Shown here piece after piece: positions 1 through 10,266 of a DNA stretch of 64,000 nt. Under the pieces are notes generated by a model. It made no database searches. It saw nothing but the letters and a program-made list of their open reading frames with translations, and was not told where the DNA came from. Source of the DNA: Bettongia penicillata ogilbyi (lineage: Eukaryota; Chordata; Mammalia; Diprotodontia; Potoroidae); the NCBI GenBank assembly GCA_023548195.1, contig JAJHZJ010000009.1:6346215-6410214 (forward strand), in the 5' to 3' direction. Numbering within the stretch: position 1 is the stretch's first letter; each line of letters starts with the position of its first letter. The translations under genes and the position numbers were made by a program.

Positions 1-109
1 TCACTGTAAAAAATGATGAGCTGGTTGATTTTAGGAAAACATGAAAAGAGTTACATGAACTGATGCAAAGTGAAGTGAGGAGAACCAAAAGAATGCTGGA
101 TATAGTAAT

Positions 110-790
110 AGTAATATTTTTTAAAATTTATTTTTAGATTACGACATTCATTTCCACAAAATTTTGAGTTCCAATTTTTCTCCCCATCTCTCCCCTCTCC
201 CTACCCCATAACACCTTGCATTCTGATTATCCTTTCCCTCAATGTGCCCTCCCTTCTGTCACACCCCACCCTTTCTTTATCCCCATCTTCTCTCTTTTCT
301 TGAAGGGCAAGATAGATTTCTGTACCCCATTACCTGTATTTCTTATTTCTCGGTTGTATGCAATTCTCAGTATTTATTCCTAAAACTTTGAGTTCAAACT
401 TCTCTCCCTTCCTCCCTCCTGACCCATTCCTACTGAGAAGGCAAGCAATTCAATACAGGTTATATATATGTCCTTTTGCAAAAGACTTCCATAAAAGTCA
501 TGTTGTGTAAGACTAACTATATTTCCCTCCATCCTACCCTGTCCCCCCTTTTTTTCCATTCTCTCTCGACCTGTCCCTTCCCAAAAGTATTTACTTCTAG
601 TTACTCCCTTTTCCCATTTGCCCTCCCTTCTATCATCCCCCTCACCCCTCTTGTCCCCTTCTCCTCTACTTTCCTGTAGTGTAAGATAGATTTTCATACC
701 AAATTGAGTGAGCATGTTATTCCCTCCTTAAGCCATATGTGAAGAGGGGAAGCTTCACTTTTCCTCTCTCACGTCCTCCCTTTTCTCCTC
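110..790 (-). repeat. L1/HAL1 3' UTR fragment
   Basis: A T-rich start followed by a pyrimidine-rich tract is collinear with the 3' UTR of the complete half-L1 copy at 10267-11305. The shared landmarks appear in order: the 'ttccacaaaattttgagttcc' type block, the 'gagaaggcaagcaattcaata' type block and the 'taagatagattttcatacc' type block. The poly(A) side is at the left, so the element reads on the minus strand. It lies in an SLTM intron and is 5'-truncated. The small open frames here come from the pyrimidine bias. Confidence 0.75.
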
Positions 791-1518
791 CATTGATAAT
801 AGCAATATTTTTTGAAGAATAATAATAATTGTGAATAGCCTTGTCATTCTGAGTATAAATACTCAGATCAACTACAAAGGACCTAAGAAAAGCTGATAAA
901 TAGAAAGATGTGTAGTATAGTTTTACATAGATTTATAAATATGGTGGCCTTTGCCACCATAGTGGCAAAGTGTTGGGTGGAGAGGAAAGGGGGCAGACCT
1001 TTTGGAACTTTAAATGTAATCTGGAGCTAATTATTACAAGCACAGATTTTCTTCCCTACACATCTATCCACTGGAGGCACACCATGTAATAACTATTTGT
1101 TGTAATGACAAGTTATTCATCAACAAAAACTTCAGAAGTGAGTATATGCACAAGTATATATTTTTTATTTTTTAAGGGAAAAAGATATATAATATTTTGC
1201 TCCTTTAAAAACAAGAATAATAGTTGTCTGGAAAATTCACTTAGGTTGTCTTTCTTTTCCCTGGAAATATGAGGTATTACTGTTTTTTGATCCCTTGAAA
1301 TAGGTATGTACACTACAAATATGAGAGATGTTTTATCAAAATTACTTAAGCTGACCTTTTTATATTTCTTAGTCCTTTTTCCAGTTGTACTAAAAATACC
1401 AAAAATTAAAAATAAAAATTCAAACACTAGATTTTGTAAAAAATTAAGATTCAAAAAAGATTCTCTTTCATACAGTGTCAGCATAACTTAAGTATGTCTA
1501 AATACTGATTTTTGTTAG
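791..1518 (+). other. SLTM: SLTM intron, upstream of first visible exon
   Basis: AT-rich intronic sequence, ending in a T-rich tract and the acceptor TTGTTAG at 1512-1518. I see no exon or recognisable repeat here. Confidence 0.7.
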
Positions 1519-1699
1519 ACGAAGAGAATTTGCAGAGAGAGAGCGTCGAGAGCGGGAACGCATTAGAATGATTCGTGAACGGGAGGAACGGGAGCGCTTA
1601 CAGAGAGAAAGAGAGCGACTAGAAATTGAAAGGCAAAAACTAGAGAGAGAGAGAATGGAGCGCGAACGCTTGGAAAGGGAACGCATTCGAATTGAACAG
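1519..1699 (+). CDS. SLTM: SLTM exon, Arg/Glu-rich coiled coil
   Basis: This exon begins with the last base of a split codon and then reads 60 codons. It encodes an uninterrupted charged helix of repeated R-E-R and E-R-E units with two short breaks (IRMIRE and LEIERQKLE). This is the long Arg/Glu-rich coiled-coil region that SAFB-family proteins (SAFB, SAFB2, SLTM) carry between the RRM and the Gly/Arg-rich tail. It is thought to support dimerisation and protein binding in the nucleus. The acceptor is TTAG at 1515-1518 and the donor is CAG|GTGCAT. Downstream exons identify the paralogue as SLTM. The SAP and RRM domains must lie in exons left of the window. Confidence 0.93.
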
Positions 1700-2223
1700 G
1701 TGCATTAATTTGATAATTAATCATTTGACCTGTAGTGAAATTTACTTTGCTTATAGTAAGTCTAATGTTAGGGCTTGGATTCAGCTACTGAAAGTTAAGT
1801 AATAGTTAATTTTCACTTAGAGTTGTTTAGCAAACTAGTAGTTGATAGCTCTCTATAGCAGCAACATGTCCGCATGACATCATAATTTGATTTTGAGTTG
1901 CAATCCAAACTCTGTCATCTTAAAATCGCTTAAATTCATCTCTCTGTAAAATTGGGCAGTAATGATCGTAGCATCCTAAGACTTGGAAGAAGAGAAAGTC
2001 TCTTCCTTATGCAGTGTTATCAAATGTGACATTTGAAGCGATATTTCAAATGAAGTTCATGCAGATTCCCCTCCTTTAAAGTGATGTTCCACAGGTCATA
2101 GTTAGTCATTGATAAAACTAAAGTTAGAGCTGAGATCTCTTAAACTTGTAATCCATTGTTCTCTTTACTCAACTGTTCAATTTTGCTTAGTTCCACCTTT
2201 CTGTTTCATCATCCTCTTTCAAG
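1700..2223 (+). other. SLTM: SLTM intron
   Basis: Unremarkable AT-rich intron with a C/T-rich 3' end leading to the acceptor TTTCAAG at 2217-2223. No repeat or RNA gene is recognised. Confidence 0.7.
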
Positions 2224-2348
2224 GAACGTCGTAAGGAAGCTGAACGTATTGCTCGGGAACGAGAAGAACTGCGAAGGCAGCAGCAACAGCTTCGTTACGA
2301 GCAAGAAAAAAGGAATTCTTTGAAACGTCCACGTGATGTCGATCACAG
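2224..2348 (+). CDS. SLTM: SLTM exon, end of coiled coil and basic linker
   Basis: This exon continues the charged helix in frame (ERRKEAERIAREREELRRQQ) and then passes into a basic linker with KRPRDVDHR, a plausible nuclear-localisation patch. It starts at a codon boundary and ends after two bases of an Arg codon (AG|GTAGTT donor). The next exon supplies the third base, so the split codon stays Arg. Spacing and residues match the SLTM C-terminal half. The minus-strand frame overlapping this exon is its antisense shadow. Confidence 0.93.
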
Positions 2349-3043
2349 GTAGTTCCACACTTTCTTTTCCTCACTGTTAGTACTGACCTTTTTTTCCCAT
2401 TGTGCCAAAAGTTAGGCAAGTATTGAATGGATTAGGATGTTGGTGCACAGTTCAGCATACTTACAGAGCAAAGGTCACAAAATAGTAGAGGCGTCCTAAG
2501 AGTGACTGTTACCGTGTTGTTGGGTGCATGCTGGCACACCACCACTTGCTTATCCCATGCAAAACTTGTTTTTATTTTGCAAGAAAACTTATATACTAAT
2601 TTTTCCCAAGCTTGTGTATTACATTACCTATCTAAAGTTCCTAAATAAAAAGAAATTGTTAAAAATAAAATGTTATGGTAGTGGTGATGGCTAGGAGAGA
2701 ATTAGCTGAATAAGTAGTCTCCTTTGGAACACTGATCCTACCAAAGCCAAGCAGTCTAAGAACTGGAACTTTTGAGGATCGTTGACTAGAGAGACTAAGA
2801 ACTGGAACTTTTGAGGATCGTTGACTAGAGAGAGCCCACATTTCATATCTAAAGACATCACTGTTTTAAGTGGATGGATTATCTGTCGAGTGTAACATAA
2901 AGGATATTTCATATTTGATAGACATGGAAAGTCCTCCTGCAAAACATCAGATTTGTGCTTTTCATTTCCTTTTTTTTTTTTGGTTCACTTTTTCATTTAA
3001 AAATAAACTTTTAATCCAACATTCTTCTCCCCACTCCTGCAAG
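2349..3043 (+). other. SLTM: SLTM intron with tandem duplication
   Basis: AT-rich intron that contains the 39-bp direct duplication listed separately. It ends in a long T-tract and the acceptor CTGCAAG at 3037-3043. No other element is recognised. Confidence 0.7.
2756..2833. repeat. 39-bp perfect tandem duplication
   Basis: Two adjacent, identical 39-bp copies at 2756-2794 and 2795-2833, each beginning CTAAGAACTGGAACTTTTGA. The unit length is a multiple of three, so a shadow minus-strand frame shows a repeated peptide, but nothing suggests coding. Confidence 0.95.
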
Positions 3044-3214
3044 GCGAGATGATCCTTACTGGAATGAGACTAAAAAACTGTCTCTAGACACAGATGCACG
3101 TTTCAGTCATGGATCTGAATACAATCGCCAACAGAACAGATTTAATGACTTTGATCATAGAGAGAGGGCCCGATTTCCTGAGGGTACGGCAGTACAGTCT
3201 TCATCTTTTGAGAG
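3044..3214 (+). CDS. SLTM: SLTM exon, DDPYWNE segment
   Basis: The exon completes an Arg codon from the previous exon, reads 56 further codons and ends with two bases of the next Arg (GAG AG|GTAGGT). It includes the SLTM-type stretch RRDDPYWNETKK followed by a polar region (NRQQNRFNDFDHRERARFPE). No globular domain is evident. This is part of the disordered tail between the coiled coil and the Gly/Arg-rich C terminus. Acceptor CAAG at 3040-3043. Confidence 0.93.
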
Positions 3215-3873
3215 GTAGGTTTGCAACAGAAAACTACATAAGGTTTCTTTGGCTTAATTGTTCAGCATATGACCTTTATTACCGCCAATTTTGTTTGAGT
3301 ATGTTCATATTTAATTAAAAATTTAAACACAATATTTAATATTTAGGAATGACTTTTGTTTACCTAATGAGAATATGATTTAGTATTTGAACAAAATTTA
3401 ACAGACTGACAAAACAAGTAATGGTATGGTGGTCATTATTTCTATACTTTAGAAAAATTAGTGGCAAGTACACTTAAGTGGTTTTTCCCCCTCTTTTTGG
3501 AGGGCAACGAGTGATGGTATGTGTGTATGGAGACTGACATTCCTGTGAGGCAGGAAAGTATGTGAAAGGTGATTAACTACTGTGTTATTTCAATTTCTCT
3601 TGGGTGCTGAGAACAATTTCTTTGCCCAAAAAGTTTATTTTGCTTAGTTTACATGGCAGTGAGTTGTCACATTAATATTACTTCTTAACTAGTGACTTTA
3701 GCACTAAGTTAATTTTAAAAGAAGGCCATGTAGGTTATATGAAGAATTGAGAAGAGACATCAGTTTTAGGTGGGAAAAAAGGAGAAAATATTTAGTATGT
3801 TTCTGGGAATTTTTTTTTCTTTAGTTCTTTTTGAGCAAGAAAAATTGAGATATTCTTTTAAAACTGTCAACAG
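3215..3873 (+). other. SLTM: SLTM intron
   Basis: AT-rich intron with a G/T-rich patch near 3490-3550. It ends in the acceptor CAACAG at 3868-3873. No repeat is recognised. Confidence 0.7.
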
Positions 3874-4188
3874 GCGGGAGCGCTTTGTTAGTCAAGGTGA
3901 AGGGAAGAAAACACGCCCAACTGCACGGAGAGAAGATCCAGCGTTTGAAAGGTATCCCAAAAATTTCAGTGATTCCAGAAGAAATGAGCCGCCACCACCA
4001 AGAAATGAACTTAGAGACACTGATAGACGAGAAGTGCGTGGAGACAGAGATGAGAGGAGGACAGTGATCATTCATGACAGGCCTGACATAGCACACGGTA
4101 GACACCCAAGAGAGGGTGGTCCAAATCCTCCCAGGCAAACTAGTTGGAAGAATGAAGGTGGCATGAGCACCGAAAAACGGGACACAAG
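3874..4188 (+). CDS. SLTM: SLTM exon, Arg/Pro-rich tail
   Basis: This is the largest SLTM exon in the window at 315 bases. It completes an Arg codon, reads 104 codons and ends with AG of an Arg codon before the donor GTATTC. The product is disordered and highly charged, with ARREDPAFERYPKNFSDSRR, the proline run NEPPPPRNE and RDERRTVIIHDRPD. These segments distinguish SLTM from SAFB and SAFB2. Several Arg residues sit next to Gly or Pro, as in RNA-binding RGG-like tails. Reading upstream of the acceptor also stays open, but CAACAG|G restores the split Arg codon. Confidence 0.94.
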
Positions 4189-4298
4189 GTATTCCACTGC
4201 ATTTTCTAATGATTGCCTAGACTTGCTTCTCTTAACAGAGTTAGCACTTGCTGTTGTACTTGGATGATTCAGATCCTGATTGCCAGTTTTTCTTTAAG

Positions 4299-4443
4299 GG
4301 GTGAAAGACCAGAAAGATCAGGAAGAGAAGTGGCTGGACACAATGTGAGAGGTGCTCCCCCAGGGAATCGAAGCAGTGCTTCTGGTTATGGAAGCAGAGA
4401 GGGAGAAAGAGGAGTATTAGGAGAAAGAGGAAGTGGTGGACAG
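4299..4443 (+). CDS. SLTM: SLTM exon, Gly/Arg/Ser-rich segment
   Basis: A short intron of 110 bases precedes this exon (acceptor TTTAAG at 4293-4298). It completes the split Arg and reads 48 codons: GERPERSGREVAGHNVRGAP and then a Gly/Ser/Arg-rich stretch ending GERGSGGQ. The donor is a strong consensus, CAG|GTAAGT. Low-complexity Gly/Arg content fits the nuclear-matrix and RNA-binding tail of SAFB-family proteins. Confidence 0.93.
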
Positions 4444-5529
4444 GTAAGTTTCTAAATTTGGCATGAATTATTTTTTTTAAGATTGCTGAAGAATTACAGG
4501 CATTACCCTAATTGACGATGCCCTGGCCAGCATTATTTAACTGTAGTTATTCAAGTCTAATCAGTTATATTGAAAAACCCTGCTTTTGAAAAAAATTAAT
4601 TTTGAAATAAATATTTCATTTCTTTACTGTCTATAATGTCCTCCAAAAGCAAAGATGTCCTCCATAATCTCTCCTGCTGTGATTTTGTGGAATTATCACA
4701 TATGATGTGATGTCATATTGTCTGTCTTGCATTTATATTAAAGAAACTTCTGCCAGTTAGGAAATGTGTTACAATCAATTTTCAAGGTATATTGCTATTA
4801 CTTAGAGAGGTCCTCTGATTATTTCTCCCACCTAAGAGAAATTTATCATGTTAAATTTGTTGTCTGTATTTACTATGCTTTGCTGATGGGGCAAAGATTA
4901 GCAGTTTTTTGTAGTATTGTATGTTGAAAAATTAACCTACTTGTGAAAAGCTAGAAAGTACAAACACTACATCCCGCATGTTGGATATCTCAGACAAGTT
5001 AAACAGAGAATCAGACCTGCTTGATCTCAGTACTACTTTGGTTGTGTACCATACTGTGCTTCCCTTGGGATATTTGATGGTTACTGAGAATTTTTGAGAT
5101 CTTCAGAAAAGGAGCAGTCTATGAATCACTTCCAGATGCAAATGATTTGATTTCATTTTACTGCTTTTTCTCAGTTGCAGTTTTAAACATCTGTTTTTTA
5201 AAATTTTGAGTTCCCAATCTCTCCCTCCATGACATCTACCCTCCTTAAGTTGCCAAGCAATTTGATATAGGTTACACAGGAATCACTGCCATTTTAGATG
5301 TCTGCTAGCTATATTAAGAGTGAGAACATGCCCTGAAGCTGCCTAGCTTACAATGCAGGTGGTGTATCTGCCCTACCCCATCCTCATTCTGTGTAGCTTT
5401 TGTACATTTTTGACCAGACCAATCACAGTGCTTTGATAGGGAGCAGAGGGCAAAAAAATTCTTCAGAGCAACTAAATTGACGGTACTGGCGTGATTTCCT
5501 TAATTTTTCTTTAACATACCCTCTTCCAG
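4444..5529 (+). other. SLTM: SLTM intron with small L1 remnant
   Basis: AT-rich intron. At about 5190-5285 there is a short block resembling the L1 3' UTR ('ttttgagttcccaatctctc', then 'gccaagcaatttgatatagg'). The 3' end is pyrimidine-rich, with acceptor TTCCAG at 5524-5529. Nothing else is recognised. Confidence 0.6.
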
Positions 5530-5690
5530 CATTATTCTGAAGATCGACATGTGGTTGAACGCCATGGTCGTGAAACAAGTGGACCAAGAAAAGAATGGCA
5601 TGGTCCAAGTTCTCAAGGCAGTGGGTACCATGACACAAGGAGAATGGGTGATGGCCGGGGAGGAGCAGGCATGATACCCCAGCATACAAG
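5530..5690 (+). CDS. SLTM: SLTM exon, penultimate
   Basis: This exon starts at a codon boundary and encodes HYSEDRHVVERHGRETSGPR, then KEWHGPSSQGSGYHDTRRMG and a Gly-rich end, stopping after AG of a split Ser/Arg codon before the donor GTACAA. The HVVERHGR and KEWHGP segments are typical of the SLTM C-terminal tail. The neighbouring intron boundaries keep one continuous frame with exons on both sides. Confidence 0.93.
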
Positions 5691-6054
5691 GTACAATAAC
5701 TTTTATTCCTGCTTTTCTCAGTTTTTTTCATTCTGTTACTGTTGCATATTATGTACAGTACACTTCTGCTGGGTCCTTTTTGGGGAAAGATAAGAAATAG
5801 AATAATATTAGTCTTTCCCTTCATGGATTAATGTTTATTTCTAACCATTCAAAATTGACATGACTTTTATTTATTTAAACAAATACTTGTTTTTATTGAT
5901 TTGTCACTTTGGAGAGTGAATGTTTTATCCATAGATGAGGATCCATGCTTTCTGGATTTTTAATCCACCATTCCTTTTTTTCCTAACATTGCTTCTACCA
6001 TTCCAGAACAATACACTGACTAGATCGTCCATGATTATTGCTACAATGTTATGT

Positions 6055-6185
6055 ATAAATCAGCCTGATGATAGAGAACTGATTTCAGAGCCAGGAGGAC
6101 TTTTGTGTTCATTTCCTCTCCTTGATACGTACTGGCTGCATGACCCTAAGAGAGTCACATAAACTCTGAATGCCCTTGGCAACAA
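6055..6185 (+). repeat. Core-SINE/MIR-like SINE fragment
   Basis: Contains the tRNA-derived 'gatagagaactgatttcagagccaggagg' type head and the 'ctgcatgaccctaagagagtcac' type core shared with better preserved copies at 17966, 23836 and 63345. It is diverged. Confidence 0.55.
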
Positions 6186-6289
6186 TGTGGGACTGGAAGT
6201 TGCTGCAATGGTGCCAACCTGTATTTCAGTAGAGGGAGTTTCCTCATTTGCGAGCTCCCTATTCCAATGAAATCATAGTCTACTCCTTA

Positions 6290-6990
6290 TCCCAGATATT
6301 ATCTCATTCCAAATACATAGAATTTTAGAAATGGAAGGGACTTCAAAGGTCGGCTGTTCCAAACTGTGTATCCAAATAAGAAACCTTCCTGTTGAACAGG
6401 TATTTATCTAATTCAGCCTTTGCTTGAAGACAGGAAGAATCTAGTTAGCCTTTGTTCCATGTATAAATCTTGAGTGTTAGGAAGTTTTTTCTTATGTCAG
6501 ACTTGGATTTGTATCTCTGCAATTTTATTCCTTGCTCCTGGTACTGTCATACACAAGTCTAATCCCTCAAGTCTTCATCTTCTTTAGACACAGCCTAGTT
6601 TTTTTGATCAGTGTTAGCGACCATCCTAAAATGTGGTGTCCAGATTTGGAAACATTGCTTCAGATACTACCTGACTAGTGAATAGTATAACAGTGTTCCC
6701 ACCTTCACGGTCCTAAATACAGTACCTCTCAGGGCAGCCTAATGTTTTATTAGTTTTCTGGGCTGCCATGTCACATTGGTGACCTGTGGAGCTTTTAATA
6801 CACTACATCTCCTCTGCCTTTTAGGCACACTGCCCATGTCTTATATATGTCATGTCTTTTTGAAACCAAAATTTTATATTTGTCCTTACTAAATATAAGC
6901 TTCATCTTACTAGATTTGACCCAGTATTGTTGATAACAGTAATCTGTTGAAATATTTTCAAATCTTATTGCTCCCATACTATGTTAACAC
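6290..6990 (-). repeat. L3/CR1-family LINE 3' region
   Basis: The + strand reads as the reverse complement of a CR1/L3 3' end. It begins near 'catagaattttagaaatggaagggact', the inverted ATTCTATG terminus, and continues through 'gcttgaagacaggaagaatct', 'gttaggaagttttttctta', 'aaatgtggtgtccagatttg' and 'ctgggctgccatgtcac'. These landmarks occur in the family order, so I read an ancient minus-strand copy. Confidence 0.65.
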
Positions 6991-7321
6991 TCACCTGAGC
7001 TTAATCTGTGAATACCCCACTGTCACAGTGTTTTTAAAACCAAATTCAACACTTCTTTCCCCACCATAATCAGCTTTTAATTATTGTCATATAGTCACCC
7101 AACAGTTTTATTCAGTAATAGGCTTTTACCAACTTATATCAATTTTTTTTTTTGAAATATCTCCTTCTTCATTCCCTGCTCTTCTCCACAGCCTAACTCC
7201 TCCATATCTGCACTAGTACAATAGCCAGTCTCCCTTCAACTGGTTTCTTATCTATCATGGACTAATTTGAAACTGATAAACTTGTCAAGAAAGCCTTAAA
7301 TGATATCTCATAATGTAATAA

Positions 7322-7450
7322 TAAGGCAGTGTGGTATAGTGGAGAGCTGGCAGTAGGACCAGGAGTATCTGAGAGTTCAAAAGATCCCACTGATTGTGTG
7401 ACCTTGGGCCAATTCTATAACCTCATTGCTCATGACAGTGAAAGCTATAA
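7322..7450 (+). repeat. Core-SINE/MIR-like SINE
   Basis: Shows 'gtgtggtatagtggagagct', a degenerate B box within 'gagagttcaaaaga', and the core 'tgtgtgaccttgggccaatt'. This is the standard MIR/core-SINE order in + orientation. Confidence 0.65.
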
Positions 7451-8017
7451 GCTGCCAAGCAGGTGCTGATATGTACTGGGAGAGAGAAGTGCCCTACTGA
7501 TGAAATTAAAGGTCTTCCCTCTCCCTGCCCGCCTCCTAAACTCCTCCATATGGCCTTTTGTAAACTTTGCTTGTGCAGCCTCTCACCTTGTTTTCAGAGG
7601 AGACCACAGAGCTCTTGGTTCTCTCCAGCCTCGTGCACGTTAACATCCTCCGAGTGCACATGCTCAGTTCTAACTGCAGATCTTTGCTTGTTTCCTTCCA
7701 TCTAAACCTTTCCCTATCTTTTAGGATCGTCCTCCTATACGGCATCTTAAACAAAAACCAACTTTCACATCCATTTATCTTAGCCTTTTCAAACTTTTCA
7801 CATTTAACTGTACCGCTCATTTTAGCAATTACTTCTATACTACCTTATGTTTAATTTTTTAATATATGTCTCTTCTGCCTATTTAAGTTATAAACCAATG
7901 GTGGTCCCAGTCGCGTGCTTTATATATTCTTTGGTTCCTATATTAATACTCTTTAAAATGTTTTGGGGTTTTTTTTTTAAGCTGATCTTTAACTCTCTCT
8001 TAAAAATTTGTTTACAG

Positions 8018-8126
8018 TAACTCATCACCAATAAATAGAATTGTGCAGATCACAGGCAATTCTATGCAAAGAGGAAGTGGCTCCGGATTTAAGCCGTTTA
8101 AGGGCGGACCTCCAAGAAGATTCTGA
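8018..8126 (+). CDS. SLTM: SLTM terminal coding exon
   Basis: This exon completes a split Ser codon and encodes the conserved C terminus NSSPINRIVQITGNSM, then GSGSGFKPFKGGPPRRF, followed by TGA at 8124-8126. The Phe-Lys-Pro-Phe-Lys-Gly-Gly-Pro-Pro-Arg-Arg-Phe ending is the SLTM terminus, which anchors gene identity and strand. With the six upstream exons the window encodes 401 C-terminal residues, roughly two fifths of the usual SLTM length (about 1,030 residues in human). No frameshift or premature stop is seen, so the gene appears functional. Confidence 0.96.
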
Positions 8127-8586
8127 AATCAGCTGCTTAACATGATTTCAAGATAATTTATTGAAATCTCTTGTAAACTTTTAATAGACAAGTCAGAGGA
8201 CAGATGACTTATCCAGGAGTTTCCTCAAACTCCTTCCCCCCCCCTTTTCTTTCTTTTTTAAAAACATGATTGCTTTCCTCTTGAGAAGGTATTTTAATAG
8301 TTTTGTTGTAATTTTAAATAGTTTTGTGTATCTTTTGAACATTTTTTTCCTTGCAGCACTAGAGTCCCATTCAAGAAGCAAAGAATATTGGAATGGAAAC
8401 TGTTTTGTTTGAACACTGTGTGAATATGAAGAGTAGTTTGCAACTGTGTAATAGTCATTTAAGTTACCAGCATTAGCTCTGTGGTGTCAGGCTTTAGAAT
8501 TAGCTTTGTCACAAGATACATATTGATGACCTCCATTTTGGAGGTTATACAAGCTGAGAAAAACATCTGCTGTCTAATTTGTAGAA

Positions 8587-8592
8587 AATAAA
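8587..8592 (+). terminator. SLTM: Poly(A) signal AATAAA, proximal
   Basis: Canonical hexamer 461 bases after the SLTM stop codon; first candidate cleavage signal. Confidence 0.6.
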
Positions 8593-8693
8593 ATTGTTTC
8601 TTGCATTTTTGAGTATTACGTAACCTATTTTTGCAGAAGGTACTGTTACATTAAGTGCATCTGTGTATCCTGGTAAAAAATATTCCTTTTTGA

Positions 8694-8699
8694 AATAAA
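8694..8699 (+). terminator. SLTM: Poly(A) signal AATAAA, likely main
   Basis: Canonical hexamer followed within about 15-35 bases by a GT-rich element. This is the best match to a complete cleavage/polyadenylation site in the SLTM 3' UTR. Confidence 0.65.
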
Positions 8700-8776
8700 C
8701 CTTCATATTCTGTATAGTTGTGTAAGTGTTGAACATTTTTAATTACATAATGAATGTATATTTGGGTTTGTGTGGG

Positions 8777-8782
8777 AATAAA
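8777..8782 (+). terminator. SLTM: Poly(A) signal AATAAA, distal
   Basis: Third hexamer, with GTGAGTATAATGAGGGTTCG downstream. It could give a longer 3' UTR isoform. Confidence 0.4.
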
Positions 8783-10250
8783 GTGAGTATAATGAGGGTT
8801 CGAGCAGTGAATGGAACTTCTGCTGAATTTGCCAGTAAGTTTTTGTCTGGGTAATCAATGAAGAAACTATTATCTGATGGATAAATTTCATCTCTCGGAA
8901 TTGTTTTCCATGTTCCCAACTTTGTTGAGATGTGGAAGAAATCCAAGCTTGAAATAAGAGAATCCACTTGGCTTTTATGTGTAGACAGACATTGCTGCCT
9001 CTGGTAAAAAATAAAAATTCGCATCTAGATTTGTATGAGTCTTTGTGTTTGCACCTTTAGGTCAACATCACAATGGCCTATGACACTGATAGCCATAACC
9101 AAAATTATAGATTACTGATGTTCACTTACATAAGGACTTAGGCCTGTCTGCTCAACTCTTTAGGTTAACCTCACCCAAGAAAGAAAGAAATCAGTTACAT
9201 AAAGGTAACATTTGTCTACTGTGAGTAGATAATTCATCCAAAATGGAATTAAGCATCCTCCAGCACTACCACTGTAAGCCGTGCTTGAAATCATTTTGAT
9301 GTAGAGGGAGAAGTCATTCATTTAGAGTCCTGTCAATTCTGCCTCTATAATCTCCTACATAAAATGTCACAAGTGATGAAGGATGGGAAATCCTGTATCG
9401 AAAAGGTTTGTAGACCAGTGATCTCTTAGTGTTAACATAGAATCCTAAAATGCTTTAAATTTTAGCACTTTGAACACTAAACAAATAATGTACTTGGCAC
9501 CTTCCTTTAGATGTGTAAAATTTCCTGCCCTTTACTAAATAAGTGACTTAAAATCATGCAGAACTAGTGACAGAGTTGAAACTAAAACTTGAGTCATGAC
9601 TTCTGGATCTCCATTAGCTGCCTCTCTCGACCATCCTGTTGCGTTTGACCAGTATTGCCTCACATTTTTACTTAAACGTGTATTTTGGCAGATACTTAGA
9701 TCTCTGTAATATCTTCTGAAGTAGACTTAACTTCCAGTCCCTCCCCATCTATCTTAACTAGCCCTGCTTTCAACTCATTTAGTCCTCTATTTCAATCCCT
9801 TAGTGGTGTCTCATGGGGTATCCCCTGCTACAGGCACTTCTGGTAAGTATGGTCTGACTGGTGTGTAGCCAGGGAATAGCAGGAAGTTTTTTAAAAAACA
9901 TACAAGCATTTAAAGTAATGTTGTTGTCAGATAAGATTGATCAGATCTGATAACATCTTTTGATCAATAGGAACAATGAAAAATGTGAGAGAATGCTAAA
10001 GATAAACTTGTCTTTGGCACTTTCTCCCTCTTGAACCTGCCCATGGCACTCCTCTGAGCTAAAGATTCATGCGGTGGTCTTCATTTCCTTCCTTTGTCCT
10101 GATTGCTGCTTCCAAACACACCTTTTTTCCCTCATTTGGTTGTACTGCACCAGCCTTGGCATGGGCTTAGTTGAGAAGTCCCTTTTCCTATTGCCTAAGG
10201 GCATCTGACTGACGCTTTGTGTAATTCCAGAGTGGAAGAGAAGTTAAATG
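8783..10250. other. Intergenic spacer, no gene
   Basis: Mostly unique-looking AT-rich sequence. Short L2-like pyrimidine-rich patches are suspected near 9700-9860. No exon, RNA gene or clear element is recognised. Confidence 0.5.
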
Positions 10251-10266
10251 TAATTTCACATTTCTT
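10251..10266. repeat. Target-site duplication, left
   Basis: TAATTTCACATTTCTT, identical to 13225-13240. It marks the left edge of the half-L1 insertion. Confidence 0.95.

Larger units (their letters stand above)
5691..8017 (+). other. SLTM: SLTM last intron, repeat-bearing
   Basis: 2.3-kb intron holding two SINE fragments and a minus-strand L3/CR1 fragment (listed separately). The remainder, including about 7000-7320 and 7450-7990, is pyrimidine-rich L2-like or unclassified sequence without a convincing gene. Acceptor TTTACAG at 8011-8017. Confidence 0.6.
8127..8720 (+). other. SLTM: SLTM 3' UTR
   Basis: AT-rich sequence without repeats follows the stop codon. The transcript probably ends about 15-25 bases after one of the AATAAA hexamers at 8587 or 8694. 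The latter is followed by a T/G-rich stretch (TGTATAGTTGTGTAAGTGTTG type), as expected for a downstream cleavage element. The exact end is an inference. Confidence 0.7.

Noticed and set aside
2219..2419. Minus-strand frames over SLTM exons
   Set aside because: Antisense shadows of exons whose splice phases and residues fit SLTM on the + strand.
4213..4455. 80-codon + strand frame starting in the SLTM intron
   Set aside because: It is the SLTM exon 4299-4443 extended into intron sequence on the left and past the GTAAGT donor on the right; its ATG is intronic.
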